Shown: piece by piece, positions 26,411 to 34,755 of the stretch
How positions within the stretch are numbered: position 1 is the first letter of the stretch
Layout: every line of letters begins with the position of its first letter
NCBI GenBank assembly: GCA_963741625.1
Contig: CAVUIT010000008.1
Span: forward strand, 186,001 to 250,000
Length of the DNA stretch: 64,000 nt
DNA from: CAWBBA01 sp963741625
Lineage (GTDB): Bacteria > Desulfobacterota > Desulfomonilia > Desulfomonilales > Desulfomonilaceae
Reading direction: 5' to 3'
Program-made: the position numbers and the translations under genes
Notes under the pieces: generated by a model
Database searches by the model: none
Told to the model about the DNA's origin: nothing
Seen by the model: only the letters and a program-made list of their open reading frames with translations

Positions 26411-27160
26411 ATGTCTGGTCACAATAAGTGGAGCACCATAAAACACAAGAAGGGCGCCGCGGATGCCAAGCGCGGTAAAATGTTCTCCAAGCTCATTAAA
26501 GAGATCTCAATTGCTGCTCGCATGGGGGGAGGGGACCTGGACGGCAACCCGCGCCTGAGAACAGCGGTTACCACGGCACGGGCCGCCAATATGCCCAAAG
26601 AGAATATCGACCGGGCCATAAAGAGGGGCACCGGCGAAATTGAAGGGGTGATTTACGAAGAAATGACCTACGAGGGCTATGGCCCGGGCGGGGTAGCGGT
26701 CCTGGTGGAAGTCCTCACGGATAATAAGAATAGGACCGTGGCAGAGGTTCGCCATATCTTCGACAAGTACAACGGCAACCTAGGAGAATCCGGCTGTGTT
26801 TCGTGGATGTTCGATAAGAAGGGGGTTGTGGTTGTTTTGGCAGAGGGTCTCTCTGAGGACGAAGTTATGGAACTTGCGGTAGATGCGGGAGCGCAAGACG
26901 TGAAGCCCGAAGGCCACGCATTTGAGATAACGGCCGAACCCTCGGATTTCGAGGCCGTTCGCAAGGCGGTCGAGGACAAGGGCTGGAAGGTTGAGTTGGC
27001 GGAGATCAGCATGATCCCCCAGAACACTGTGAAGCTGGAAGGGAAGAGGGCTGAGCAGATGCTTAAAATGATGGATGCGTTGGATGACAACGAAGACATG
27101 CAAAAGGTGTTCGCGAATTTTGACATTTCCGAAGATGAGATGATGAGGATCTCTGCCTGA
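26411..27160 (+). CDS. yebC: YebC/PmpR-family probable transcriptional regulator
   Basis: A 249-residue conserved protein with the family start MSGHNKWSTIKHKKGAADA, followed by MPKENIDRAIKRGTGE, YEGYGPGGVAVLVEVLTDNKNRT and the HIFDKYNGNLGESGCVSWMFD block. YebC proteins bind DNA or, for some, assist ribosomes at difficult sequences. The length and frame are normal. It heads a likely yebC-ruvC-ruvA cluster, a conserved arrangement, although 298 bases separate it from ruvC. Its leader and first codons are partially duplicated at 24312-24560. Confidence 0.96.
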   Translation: MSGHNKWSTIKHKKGAADAKRGKMFSKLIKEISIAARMGGGDLDGNPRLRTAVTTARAANMPKENIDRAIKRGTGEIEGVIYEEMTYEGYGPGGVAVLVEVLTDNKNRTVAEVRHIFDKYNGNLGESGCVSWMFDKKGVVVVLAEGLSEDEVMELAVDAGAQDVKPEGHAFEITAEPSDFEAVRKAVEDKGWKVELAEISMIPQNTVKLEGKRAEQMLKMMDALDDNEDMQKVFANFDISEDEMMRISA

Positions 27161-27458
27161 TTTTGTGCAGCCATTTACAAACTTCGAATAAGCTTCCATG
27201 CGATCGAGAAGGGGGACAGGCGCCTCTTGGCCCGTATGGCAGCCGTCTGCCCGTATACTAAGCCCGCCTGATTTGGGCCAGTGCTCGGGTCTAAAACAAA
27301 ACCCTGGAAAGAAAGGCCAATCAATAGTATAGAGATCACCGTTAATCCGTGGGGCTGAAGACCCGGGCCTTACAAACAAGGTTAAATTCGGTTTCAGTCA
27401 TGTCATCCACGGCAATATCTGGGACCACTCAAGGCTGAGTCAGCGGGCGAACGAAAAG

Positions 27459-27944
27459 ATGTTGATCATTGGAGTCGATCCAGGAAGCACAGCGACAGGC
27501 TATGGAATCATTCGGAAAAATGGGGTACGCCCAACGCATGTGGCGAGCGGGGTCATACGAGTTTCTTCGTCTCACTCCCAGTCCAAGCGACTATGGGGAA
27601 TCTACAGAAAACTGGATGAAATTGTCAGGGAATTCAGCCCCGCTGTTATGGTGGTGGAGTCCTTATTTCATGCCAATAATAGCCAGAGCTTAATGAAGCT
27701 GAGTCAGGTCCGCGGCGTCATCCTGCTTCTGGGTGAGACGTACTCCATGGATATCTTCGAGTACAGCCCTATGGAGATCAAGCAAGGGCTTACCGGTTAT
27801 GGCAGAGCCGAAAAAGTTCAAATGATGTTTATGGTTGGGAAAGTGCTCGCATTGCCGACCCTCAAGTCTCCAGACCAGGCAGACGCTCTGGCAATGGCCA
27901 TTTACCATTCTCATATTTCTTTACCTGACAGGATTGTATCATGA
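27459..27944 (+). CDS. ruvC: Crossover junction endodeoxyribonuclease RuvC
   Basis: A 161-residue Holliday-junction resolvase of the RNase H fold. Catalytic acidic residues are in GVDPGSTATGYG (first Asp), VVESLFHANN (Glu) and SPDQADALAMA (two Asp near the C-terminus). The region FEYSPMEIKQGLTGYGRAEK is the usual DNA-binding loop. It overlaps ruvA by 4 bases (ATGA), typical of translational coupling. Confidence 0.97.
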   Translation: MLIIGVDPGSTATGYGIIRKNGVRPTHVASGVIRVSSSHSQSKRLWGIYRKLDEIVREFSPAVMVVESLFHANNSQSLMKLSQVRGVILLLGETYSMDIFEYSPMEIKQGLTGYGRAEKVQMMFMVGKVLALPTLKSPDQADALAMAIYHSHISLPDRIVS

Positions 27945-28537
27945 TCGCCTCTCTACGCGGGAAAATCGCTTTTAAAGGTCTAAACCGGATTATTGTGGAT
28001 GTTCACGGCGTCGGCTACGAAGTAGCGGTCTCACTTTCCACCATGGAAGCTCTACCCCAAGATGCGGAAGCCTTTCTCAACATCTATACTGCTCTGCGGG
28101 AGAACGCCCTCGAATTGTACGGCTTTGTGACACAAGAGGAAAAAGCGCTCTTTGAGATGCTGCTGACTGTGGCAGGTATAGGCCCACGAATCTCTCTGAA
28201 CATTCTCTCCGGTACATCGCCTGATGGTTTTCGTAGAGCGGTGCTCGAGGGGGATTTGCACCGGTTGACATCGATCCCCGGTATCGGGAAGAAGTCCGCG
28301 GAACGCATTGTGCTTGAACTGAAGGAAAAAATTCATAAAATGCCCATGTTCGGAGATTCGATCTCCGGTAAACTCGCCCCGCCTTCGCTGCGAGACGATC
28401 TTGTTTCTTCTCTCACAAACCTTGGGTATAAAGAGCGAATGGCTGAAACGGTCGCCAAGAAAGTGTTAGAAGACTCCGGCCCGGAAATGTCACTTTCGTA
28501 TGCCGTCAAGACGGCACTCAAGGAATTGATGAAGTAA
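27941..28537 (+). CDS. ruvA: Holliday junction branch migration complex subunit RuvA
   Basis: A 198-residue junction-binding subunit. Domain I is an OB fold (IASLRGKIAF, VDVHGVGYEVAVS). Domain II has two helix-hairpin-helix motifs (LLTVAGIGPRISLNIL and LTSIPGIGKKSAERIVLELKEK). Domain III (residues about 150-198) is the RuvB-binding helical bundle. It starts within ruvC by an ATGA overlap. ruvB is not adjacent; it lies at 22514-23545 on the other strand. Confidence 0.97.
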   Translation: MIASLRGKIAFKGLNRIIVDVHGVGYEVAVSLSTMEALPQDAEAFLNIYTALRENALELYGFVTQEEKALFEMLLTVAGIGPRISLNILSGTSPDGFRRAVLEGDLHRLTSIPGIGKKSAERIVLELKEKIHKMPMFGDSISGKLAPPSLRDDLVSSLTNLGYKERMAETVAKKVLEDSGPEMSLSYAVKTALKELMK

Positions 28538-28681
28538 GAGACTCCTGCCGAAACGCTCTTAGTACTGTCGGAACTTCACCCGTCGGTCTATAATAAGTTA
28601 ACAGAAGGGGCATAGTATTGCCAATGCCCTCCAGAATGGTCGTATTTGCTTGACTGCCAATCCTCTATAGGAGGCTTATCA

Positions 28682-30022
28682 ATGAGATTTGTTGTCATTG
28701 GCGGGGACGCGGCAGGCATGAGCGCCGCATCGAAGGCTAAACGGAACGATCCTGCCATCGACGTGGTGGTGTTGGAGCAGACGAGCGACGTCTCCTATTC
28801 GGCCTGCGGCATGCCATACAATATTGCTGAACCGGAACGTGACATGAACGATCTGGTTGTTCGGCAGGCCCATGTCTTCAGGGATAAGCAGGGAATAGAT
28901 CTCAGGCTTGGACACAGAGTGGAGAGGATCAATCGAGATCGCAAGGCCGTGTCCGGCTTAACCCCCGACGGACAGCTCTTCGAAGTCAGTTACGACAAAC
29001 TTCTCATCGCTACCGGCGCTCGCCCGCGTATTCTCAGCATACCGGGGGAGGATTTGCCGGGCGTCAAGGCCCTAAGATCATTGGAAGACGGGCGCCTCAT
29101 CAAGCAGTTCATGGCTGTTCATCCTGTTGAGAGGGCCCTGATCGTTGGTGCGGGATATATCGGTCTTGAGATGGCCGAGGCGTTTCACGAGCGCCACGTT
29201 CAGGCGGAAATTTGCGACGTTGTGCCCACATTGCTCCCCTGGCTACCCAGCGAGATGAGTGACGTAGTCAGGAACGAACTGAAAGACAAGGGCGTGGGAC
29301 TCCACCTGGGGATGGGTACATCCCAAATCGAAGAATTTGACACCCGACTAAGAGTGAGTTTGGGCGATGCTTCGATGGATGTTGACCTGGTGATCATGGG
29401 CGTGGGTGTCGTGCCCAATTCTGAAATTGCTTCCGATGCCGGGCTCGACCTGGGGCCTCAGAATTCCATCGCGGTGGATAAAACCTTGCGCACCTCTGAC
29501 CCGGATATCTTCGCCGCGGGAGACTGCGCCGACGCTTTCCACGTAGTAACGGGCCAACGAATCTGGATACCGCTCGCCCTGAGGGCGAACCGAGGTGGCT
29601 GGGCTGTGGCGGACAATGTCACGGGCCGGAACATCGAGCTGCCCGGCATTGCAGGTAGCGCGGTATTCAAGGTCCTGGACATGGAGGTGGCCCATGCCGG
29701 GCTGAGCGCGGCCGAGGCCGAGCGAGCGGGTTTCGATGTCGTAGACGAGGTCGTCAAGAGCCGTTCCAGAGCTCATGGACATCCGGGTAATCAGGACATA
29801 TACGTGCATCTAACGGCCGACAAGAAGAGCGGAAAGTTGCTCGGAGGGGACCTCGTAGGAAAAGAAGGAGCCGCTCATCGGGTCGATGCGGTGGCCGTAG
29901 CCTTGCACGCGGGAATGACCGTTGAGGAATTTTTTCAATGCGATTTGGCCTATGCTCCGCCGTTTTCTCCGGTCTGGGACCCGCTGCTCACTGCGGCAAA
30001 TCAGTTGTTGAAAAAGATGTAG
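28682..30022 (+). CDS. FAD-dependent CoA-disulfide reductase / NADH oxidase family protein
   Basis: A 446-residue flavoprotein. The N-terminal FAD motif is VVIGGDAAGMSAASKAKR. The single redox Cys is C42 in SYSACGMPYNI, the signature of CoA-disulfide reductase, NADH oxidase and NADH-dependent persulfide reductase rather than the CxxC of glutathione reductase types. The NAD site is ALIVGAGYIGLEMAEAF, the second FAD motif is IFAAGDCAD, and a C-terminal dimerisation domain (VFKVLDMEVAHAGLS) follows. No rhodanese domain is fused. The ATG at 28682 is chosen because of TAGGAGGC upstream. Likely roles are CoA or sulfane-sulfur redox balance. It precedes bpt by 20 bases. Confidence 0.92.
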   Translation: MRFVVIGGDAAGMSAASKAKRNDPAIDVVVLEQTSDVSYSACGMPYNIAEPERDMNDLVVRQAHVFRDKQGIDLRLGHRVERINRDRKAVSGLTPDGQLFEVSYDKLLIATGARPRILSIPGEDLPGVKALRSLEDGRLIKQFMAVHPVERALIVGAGYIGLEMAEAFHERHVQAEICDVVPTLLPWLPSEMSDVVRNELKDKGVGLHLGMGTSQIEEFDTRLRVSLGDASMDVDLVIMGVGVVPNSEIASDAGLDLGPQNSIAVDKTLRTSDPDIFAAGDCADAFHVVTGQRIWIPLALRANRGGWAVADNVTGRNIELPGIAGSAVFKVLDMEVAHAGLSAAEAERAGFDVVDEVVKSRSRAHGHPGNQDIYVHLTADKKSGKLLGGDLVGKEGAAHRVDAVAVALHAGMTVEEFFQCDLAYAPPFSPVWDPLLTAANQLLKKM

Positions 30023-30041
30023 TTCTTCAGATGCGAAAACT

Positions 30042-30836
30042 ATGCGAACTATGATGTCCGAGCCGATGAGTGAAACTGCTCACCATACTCCGTGTCGCGT
30101 GCAGACAGGACTTGTAAGCTCCCCATTCTACGGGCTTGTGCCTCTGGATTTCCTCGTACAGGGAGAGGACCATCCATGTCCGTATCTTCCTGAAAACACT
30201 GCCCGAGAGGAAGTGTTTAGAGCGGTAGATTTTCCGCCGGAGCTTTACCACGATTTCATGAATTATGGGTTTCGCAGGTCTGGTATGTACTTTTACAGGC
30301 CCGTGTGCGAAGCTTGCTGTGAGTGCCGTCCTATAAGGATACTTGCCGGGGATTACCGCCTTGCCAAGTCCCAGAGACGAATCCTCAGAAAAAACCGGGG
30401 AGTGGAATTCAGAATAGCCTCTCCGAGATTCACGAAAGACAAGTTTAAGATGTATTCAGACTACTTGGCAAGTCAACACGGTCGCGGGCCGGATCACTCT
30501 GTCGATAGCCTGAGGAGCTTTCTCTACACATCCCCTGTTCGCACACTTGAATTCGAGTACCGGCTGCGGCGACGGCTGGTGGCCGTGGGAATTGTTGACA
30601 TCTGCTCCAGGTCGCTGTCCAGCGTGTATGCCTTTTACGACCCGGACTTCTCTTCAATCAGTTTGGGAACTTTTTCTGCCATTCAAGAGCTCCTCTTTTG
30701 CCAAGAGCACAACATTCCGCATTACTACCTCGGTTTTCTGGTGGCAGACTGCCCCTCCATGAACTACAAGGCACGTTTCAAGCCTTACGAAGTTCTGGAC
30801 AACTCGTTTCGATGGGTTTGCAGCGAACTTGCGTGA
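30042..30836 (+). CDS. bpt: Aspartate/glutamate leucyltransferase (Bpt; arginyl-tRNA-protein transferase family)
   Basis: A 264-residue aminoacyl-tRNA-protein transferase acting in the N-degron pathway; bacterial Bpt adds Leu to N-terminal Asp or Glu so that ClpS/ClpAP can act. Recognisable blocks are HPCPYLPENTAREE, GFRRSGMYFYRPVCEACCECRPIRI, the SQRRILRKNR stretch and YLGFLVADCPSMNYKARF. The start ATG at 30042 is only 20 bases after the flavoprotein stop, suggesting co-transcription. The N-terminal dozen residues are variable and the exact start could be one of several nearby ATGs. Confidence 0.93.
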   Translation: MRTMMSEPMSETAHHTPCRVQTGLVSSPFYGLVPLDFLVQGEDHPCPYLPENTAREEVFRAVDFPPELYHDFMNYGFRRSGMYFYRPVCEACCECRPIRILAGDYRLAKSQRRILRKNRGVEFRIASPRFTKDKFKMYSDYLASQHGRGPDHSVDSLRSFLYTSPVRTLEFEYRLRRRLVAVGIVDICSRSLSSVYAFYDPDFSSISLGTFSAIQELLFCQEHNIPHYYLGFLVADCPSMNYKARFKPYEVLDNSFRWVCSELA

Positions 30837-30849
30837 AGAGCAAGTCAAT

Positions 30850-31653
30850 CTACTTTTTTTGAGCCTTCTTTTCTAAGTCGACGATTTCTTCGGTGAGGCG
30901 CCTGCGAGCGGTCTGGTCATCTTCGAGTTTCAGTGCCATCCGATACCACCTAGCTGCCTTTGTGGGCTCTTCCTTTTGCCGGTAAATGAACCCCAGATGC
31001 TTCATGGCCATGAGATGGTTTGGGTCTTGAGCTACTATCGCAGCTAGGTCCTTGATGGCATCGTCATACTTGCCTAGTTGTTCAAATATGTAAGCGCGGT
31101 TGCCCAGCGCCCTGATCATACGTGGATTAATCTGGATGATCTTGCCGAGGTCTTCCAATGCGTTCTCGTGCTCGCCCGTGTCAAAAAACACGGCAGCACG
31201 GTTGATCAGTGCACCCGTGTTCCCCGGATCGAGGCTTACCGCTTTGTTCAAGTCCCTGATGGCTTTTGAAAAGTCTCCTTGCAACCTATGGATGGTTCCT
31301 CGAACAATGTAAGCGTCGACGGCTGCGGGATCGAACTTTATTGTCTTGTCCAAGTCTTGAAGAGCTCGATCCAGGCGGCCTAGAAGGAGGAAGACCTTGC
31401 CGCGATTGAATAGTGCGGTTACGTTCCCGCTGGACGCCTTCAGACTTGCATCGAATAATTCAAGGGCTTGCTTAAAATTTCCAGCGTTGGCCTTTATGAC
31501 GCCCCGACGCGCCAACTCCAGGGGCTGATCGCCCGATGCGTGAGCCGGTTCCTTAGCCCACGAAGGGTGAGCCATTAGTAAGAGTGCGAAGACAAACGCA
31601 AGCGTGCCTAAAGGGCTGATGCCTTTTCTTTTCATGGTCTTTGGTGCTTTCAC
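30850..31653 (-). CDS. Exported TPR-repeat protein
   Basis: A 267-residue protein with a signal peptide (GTLAFVFALLLMAHPSWA, cleavage near AKEPA) and about six tetratricopeptide repeats, for example ALFNRGKVFLLLGRLDRAL, AYIVRGTIHRLQGDFSKAI and ALGNRAYIFEQLGKYDDAI. A basic coiled tail (LTEEIVDLEKKAQKK) ends it. TPRs mediate protein binding, here presumably in the periplasm. The GTG start at 31653 overlaps the stop of the upstream gene by 4 bases (GTGA); an ATG at 31635 is the alternative. Coupling to the phosphodiester-glycosidase-like gene suggests the two act together. Confidence 0.85.
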   Translation of the reverse strand: MKAPKTMKRKGISPLGTLAFVFALLLMAHPSWAKEPAHASGDQPLELARRGVIKANAGNFKQALELFDASLKASSGNVTALFNRGKVFLLLGRLDRALQDLDKTIKFDPAAVDAYIVRGTIHRLQGDFSKAIRDLNKAVSLDPGNTGALINRAAVFFDTGEHENALEDLGKIIQINPRMIRALGNRAYIFEQLGKYDDAIKDLAAIVAQDPNHLMAMKHLGFIYRQKEEPTKAARWYRMALKLEDDQTARRRLTEEIVDLEKKAQKK

Positions 31654-32924
31654 GGATGAGACTGGACGGGGTTCTCGCTGTCGCTGCGCCTCACGGTCTT
31701 GCGGGCCGAATCGAGGGCTTCCCTAGAAAACAAGACAAAAAAGTCTTTCGTATAACCGTCCTCGTATCGTTTGAGCGTGTATTTGGATTGTTCCGGGGAA
31801 AGCTTCATCTTTTTTACAAGATTGCCGAAAGAATCCCTGATGTACAGGTTTCCCACTATATTGTCTGGATTGGCGTCCCCGTGCATTCCTCTTTCGCATC
31901 CCGCCAGTACCAGGGCCTTGGCCATATCCTTGCTTCCGATATGGTGTCCGATTGCGAAAACTAGATTACCGTCTTTCCTGATTCCGAACGCGCTGCGATG
32001 AGCCACATACCAGAAGTGTTTGCCATCGTAATTCTTACCCCCACCACCCAACAGGAAGCCGAGGCCTATTTCGGCGTCCTCCAAGTGCCCGTTTCTCAGG
32101 ACTGACTGCACGACCATGCCATTCTTCACTATAAGGTGCCGGAGCTGACGAGCGTCACGGACTTTATTGACCGGAATTTCCGAGTGCCATTCTTGAATAT
32201 CGGCCGATCCGTCGTTGTAAAGAATGAGGGTGGCCATACCGGGGACCATTGGATAGAGTGCCTTGCCGCGGAAAATCGCGCCGGCGCCGCTGGAATGGCG
32301 TTGCATCCACATAGCATTTGTTATGGCCATTATGCGTGATCTGAGCGGGGCCTCGATTTCGGAAGACGCCAGACGGGCAGCCGGTTCCTGTGAACCGACG
32401 TAGTACTGCATGTACGTCTTGCTCATATCCACGACCATCATATACACGATGGCGTTCGGGAATTGCACGCTCGGCCTGTAGAACGTCCTATAAATGATAG
32501 GCCTCCCGTGTGCGTCCCGGGGCGCTTCGGATGATTCCCACACTCCCTCGCCAGGGAGGCCGGGAGAGGTATAAAGCGGCTTGATGTTGTCCAAGCGTAG
32601 TTGGTCTAACGGATCACGGGAGAGCAGATCAAATTCGCCGGCAATCGGGACCGATACAGTTTCGGCTGCCTGGCTGCCTACATCATGCTTCTGCGCATTC
32701 CCTGATGGTGTTCCACCATTTCTCCCAGCCTGAGCAAGGACAGAGATTCCAGGGATTGCTTGAGCAGACTCTTGGCGGGTCAAAGACGATTTTTCGGAAG
32801 CCAGGGCACTCGAAGTCTCGAACTTCATGTACTCACGGCCTCCGTAAACCCCGGGCGCCCACAAACAGACGACCGCTACCGCGATGGCCAGCAATATTCG
32901 TTCGCGCAATTCAGCCACCCTCAA
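31650..32924 (-). CDS. Exported phosphodiester glycosidase (NAGPA)-like protein
   Basis: A 424-residue protein with an N-terminal hydrophobic segment (ILLAIAVAVVCLWAPGVYG) and a low-complexity linker. The C-terminal half resembles the NAGPA/DUF2233 fold: AMWMQRHSSGAGAIFRG, then LGFLLGGG, RSAFGIRKDGNLVFAIG and KALVLAGCERGMHGDANPDN, corresponding to the RTAIG and late Asp/Asn-rich motifs of the family. Members remove phosphodiester-linked sugars from glycans or act on cell-wall glycans. The exact substrate is unknown. Its stop overlaps the TPR gene start. The assignment rests on motif pattern only. Confidence 0.65.
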   Translation of the reverse strand: MRVAELRERILLAIAVAVVCLWAPGVYGGREYMKFETSSALASEKSSLTRQESAQAIPGISVLAQAGRNGGTPSGNAQKHDVGSQAAETVSVPIAGEFDLLSRDPLDQLRLDNIKPLYTSPGLPGEGVWESSEAPRDAHGRPIIYRTFYRPSVQFPNAIVYMMVVDMSKTYMQYYVGSQEPAARLASSEIEAPLRSRIMAITNAMWMQRHSSGAGAIFRGKALYPMVPGMATLILYNDGSADIQEWHSEIPVNKVRDARQLRHLIVKNGMVVQSVLRNGHLEDAEIGLGFLLGGGGKNYDGKHFWYVAHRSAFGIRKDGNLVFAIGHHIGSKDMAKALVLAGCERGMHGDANPDNIVGNLYIRDSFGNLVKKMKLSPEQSKYTLKRYEDGYTKDFFVLFSREALDSARKTVRRSDSENPVQSHP

Positions 32925-33214
32925 ACAAAACTTACTTCAACATAAATCCCCAAGACAATTCATAGGGGTATTTTATTTCTATACTCTAAAATGCGTTAAA
33001 ATTCAATAGGAATCAGGAACTGAATGAGAGATGGGGCTCTGGACGCCACCAGTAGCTTCGTAATTTCATGTAAAAAGCTTGTGGTCTGGCCGGACAAAGG
33101 GCCCATGCGCGCGGCAGAGGATGGGAAAGGACAGGGAGTTTTCAAATCCCGACAACAGTGGCTTGGGAAGCGATCTAGGTGCGCTTGCTGTAGAACAAAA
33201 TGAACAGATCTGCT

Positions 33215-34045
33215 TCAGGCAGGATCAATCGTGCTGGGACCATTGAATCGCCTGAGAATAGCTTCCAGGGCGGTCCCACCAATAGCCCGGGCCTTCTCAG
33301 AGATCGTGTTGCAGTACGACGGGTTTCCCCGCGGGTCTATGTCACCGATCTTCAGGCTCCGACTCACCGGGGTGCCCGGCCTTATCAGTCCGCGGATTAC
33401 TCCGTTCAGACTTGCCCTCACAGGTTGGCCCGCTACCTGACCGATAAGTTCCCCTTCTTCCACCAGGCTTCCGATATGCTGATCGGATTCAAAGATGCCG
33501 TCCGCCGGCGACCTAAGAACCCTAAGAATACTATGTCCTTGGATTTCTCCGGGAGTGCCGGTGTCGGGAGCAGCTACTCCCTGTAGAATCAATCGACCCA
33601 AATCGTGCCCCCTGTTGGTCTCTACGACGCAGTGAGCATCCCTCCCCGCGCAGAAACCCGGTCCGAAAGCTATGACCAGGGGCGCGTCGTTCATAGTCGT
33701 GCCTAGATTCTTTTTTGCCAGAATTGCATCCACAAGCACGTCGGGCTTGAAGATAGTCTTGGAAGAGGCCGCAGGGTCTACAAAAATCGGTATGCGCTGC
33801 TCCTGCCAGACCTTCGCCACTTGATCCAGGGCTTGAATCTGTACAGCTTCTACGCCCTCGACACTCCAATTCCCCTCATGCAACGCCTCGCTGAAGCTGA
33901 CCATGCGCCTCACTGTCAGCGGCTTGTCAATTTCAGTCATGAGAAGCTTGCGGAATCCTGAGCTATAAAGGCGGCACGCGGTTCCGGTGGCCATTTCGCC
34001 GGCTCCGCGGATGATTATTTTCAAGCCGGCGAGAGAAGAAGGCAT
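33215..34045 (-). CDS. yqeB: Selenium-dependent molybdenum hydroxylase accessory protein, YqeB/EF2563 family
   Basis: A 276-residue protein of the family found with selenium-dependent molybdenum hydroxylases. It has an N-terminal Rossmann-like IIIRGAGEMATGTACRLYSSGF, VDPAASS, GTTMNDAPLVIAFGPGFCAGRD and VVETNRGHDLGR, and a C-terminal lipoyl-like domain (SPADGIFESDQHIGSLVEEGELIGQVAG). It is known as a marker for labile-selenium or molybdenum hydroxylase maturation, distinct from selenocysteine insertion, so it shows selenium use in this organism. The hydroxylase itself is not in this window. It is followed closely upstream by a thioredoxin gene in the same direction (15 bases), so probably an operon. 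Confidence 0.9.
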   Translation of the reverse strand: MPSSLAGLKIIIRGAGEMATGTACRLYSSGFRKLLMTEIDKPLTVRRMVSFSEALHEGNWSVEGVEAVQIQALDQVAKVWQEQRIPIFVDPAASSKTIFKPDVLVDAILAKKNLGTTMNDAPLVIAFGPGFCAGRDAHCVVETNRGHDLGRLILQGVAAPDTGTPGEIQGHSILRVLRSPADGIFESDQHIGSLVEEGELIGQVAGQPVRASLNGVIRGLIRPGTPVSRSLKIGDIDPRGNPSYCNTISEKARAIGGTALEAILRRFNGPSTIDPA

Positions 34046-34060
34046 CCGAGCGGTTCTTTC

Positions 34061-34501
34061 TTACGAACAAAAGTCTTGAAGTGCCTTGAGTATGGTCTCT
34101 TTAGGCACGACGCCATAGAAGGCGTTTTTTATCTCACCATCCCGAATGATGAAGATGGCCGGTATCTTGTTGATTCCGAATCGACGGGGGATGAGATTCT
34201 GGTCGGTGTTGATCTTGCCTATTGTGGCGCAGCCGTCTAGATCTTTGGCCACTTCCTGGAGTATCGGGTCCAGCATTCGGCACGGGAAGCACCATTCAGC
34301 ATAGAAGTCCACCAGTATGGCACGTTTCTTCGAAGCTTCCACCACATCTTTCTCAAAGTTTTCATCAGTGAAGCTTTGGATCATAGAAACCAGTTGCGGT
34401 TGAACAGTCCCCGTTTGTTGGTAGACCGACCATAGAACTATTAGTCCGCCCACGAGCAGGAAGGCTACGGCCGTCACTACTATTATCCTGGTTTTACTCA
34501 T
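34061..34501 (-). CDS. Membrane-anchored thioredoxin-family protein
   Basis: A 146-residue protein with an N-terminal membrane anchor (IIVVTAVAFLLVGGLIVLW) and a thioredoxin fold carrying the active site WCFPC in DFYAEWCFPCRMLDP, and the cis-Pro segment INKIPAIFIIRDGE. The catalytic domain would lie outside the cytoplasm. It probably reduces or oxidises periplasmic thiols. The ATG at 34501 follows GGAGGCGGC; an upstream start at 34525 is weaker. It precedes yqeB. Confidence 0.9.
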   Translation of the reverse strand: MSKTRIIVVTAVAFLLVGGLIVLWSVYQQTGTVQPQLVSMIQSFTDENFEKDVVEASKKRAILVDFYAEWCFPCRMLDPILQEVAKDLDGCATIGKINTDQNLIPRRFGINKIPAIFIIRDGEIKNAFYGVVPKETILKALQDFCS

Positions 34502-34622
34502 GCCGCCTCCGCGATTCATTACCACTACTATTTAATTTACTCCCCCTTGGGCACAATGAAAAGCCTTATCTCATTTTCTTTGGCTGCATTAAGCTTCGCG
34601 GGGGCACGGGCTCTCTCCGAGG

Positions 34623-34713
34623 ACGTCATTGCGAGCGTCGCTGAGCAATGTCCGGTCCCGCGGAACGCGGGAAAAACCGCGGTGGTTCTTCGTTTCACTC
34701 CTCGCAATGACAG
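34623..34713. repeat. Dispersed ATTGCGAGCG-type palindromic repeat
   Basis: A second copy of the element at 13889-13980: it starts GTCATTGCGAGCGTCGCTGAG and ends TTTCACTCCTCGCAATGAC, with a GGTCCCGCGGAACGCGGGA hairpin inside. It lies between the thioredoxin gene and priA. Confidence 0.72.
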
Positions 34714-34755
34714 CGGAGGTAGCGTGTCCCCGGACGACTGAATGCGTATTTTTCT

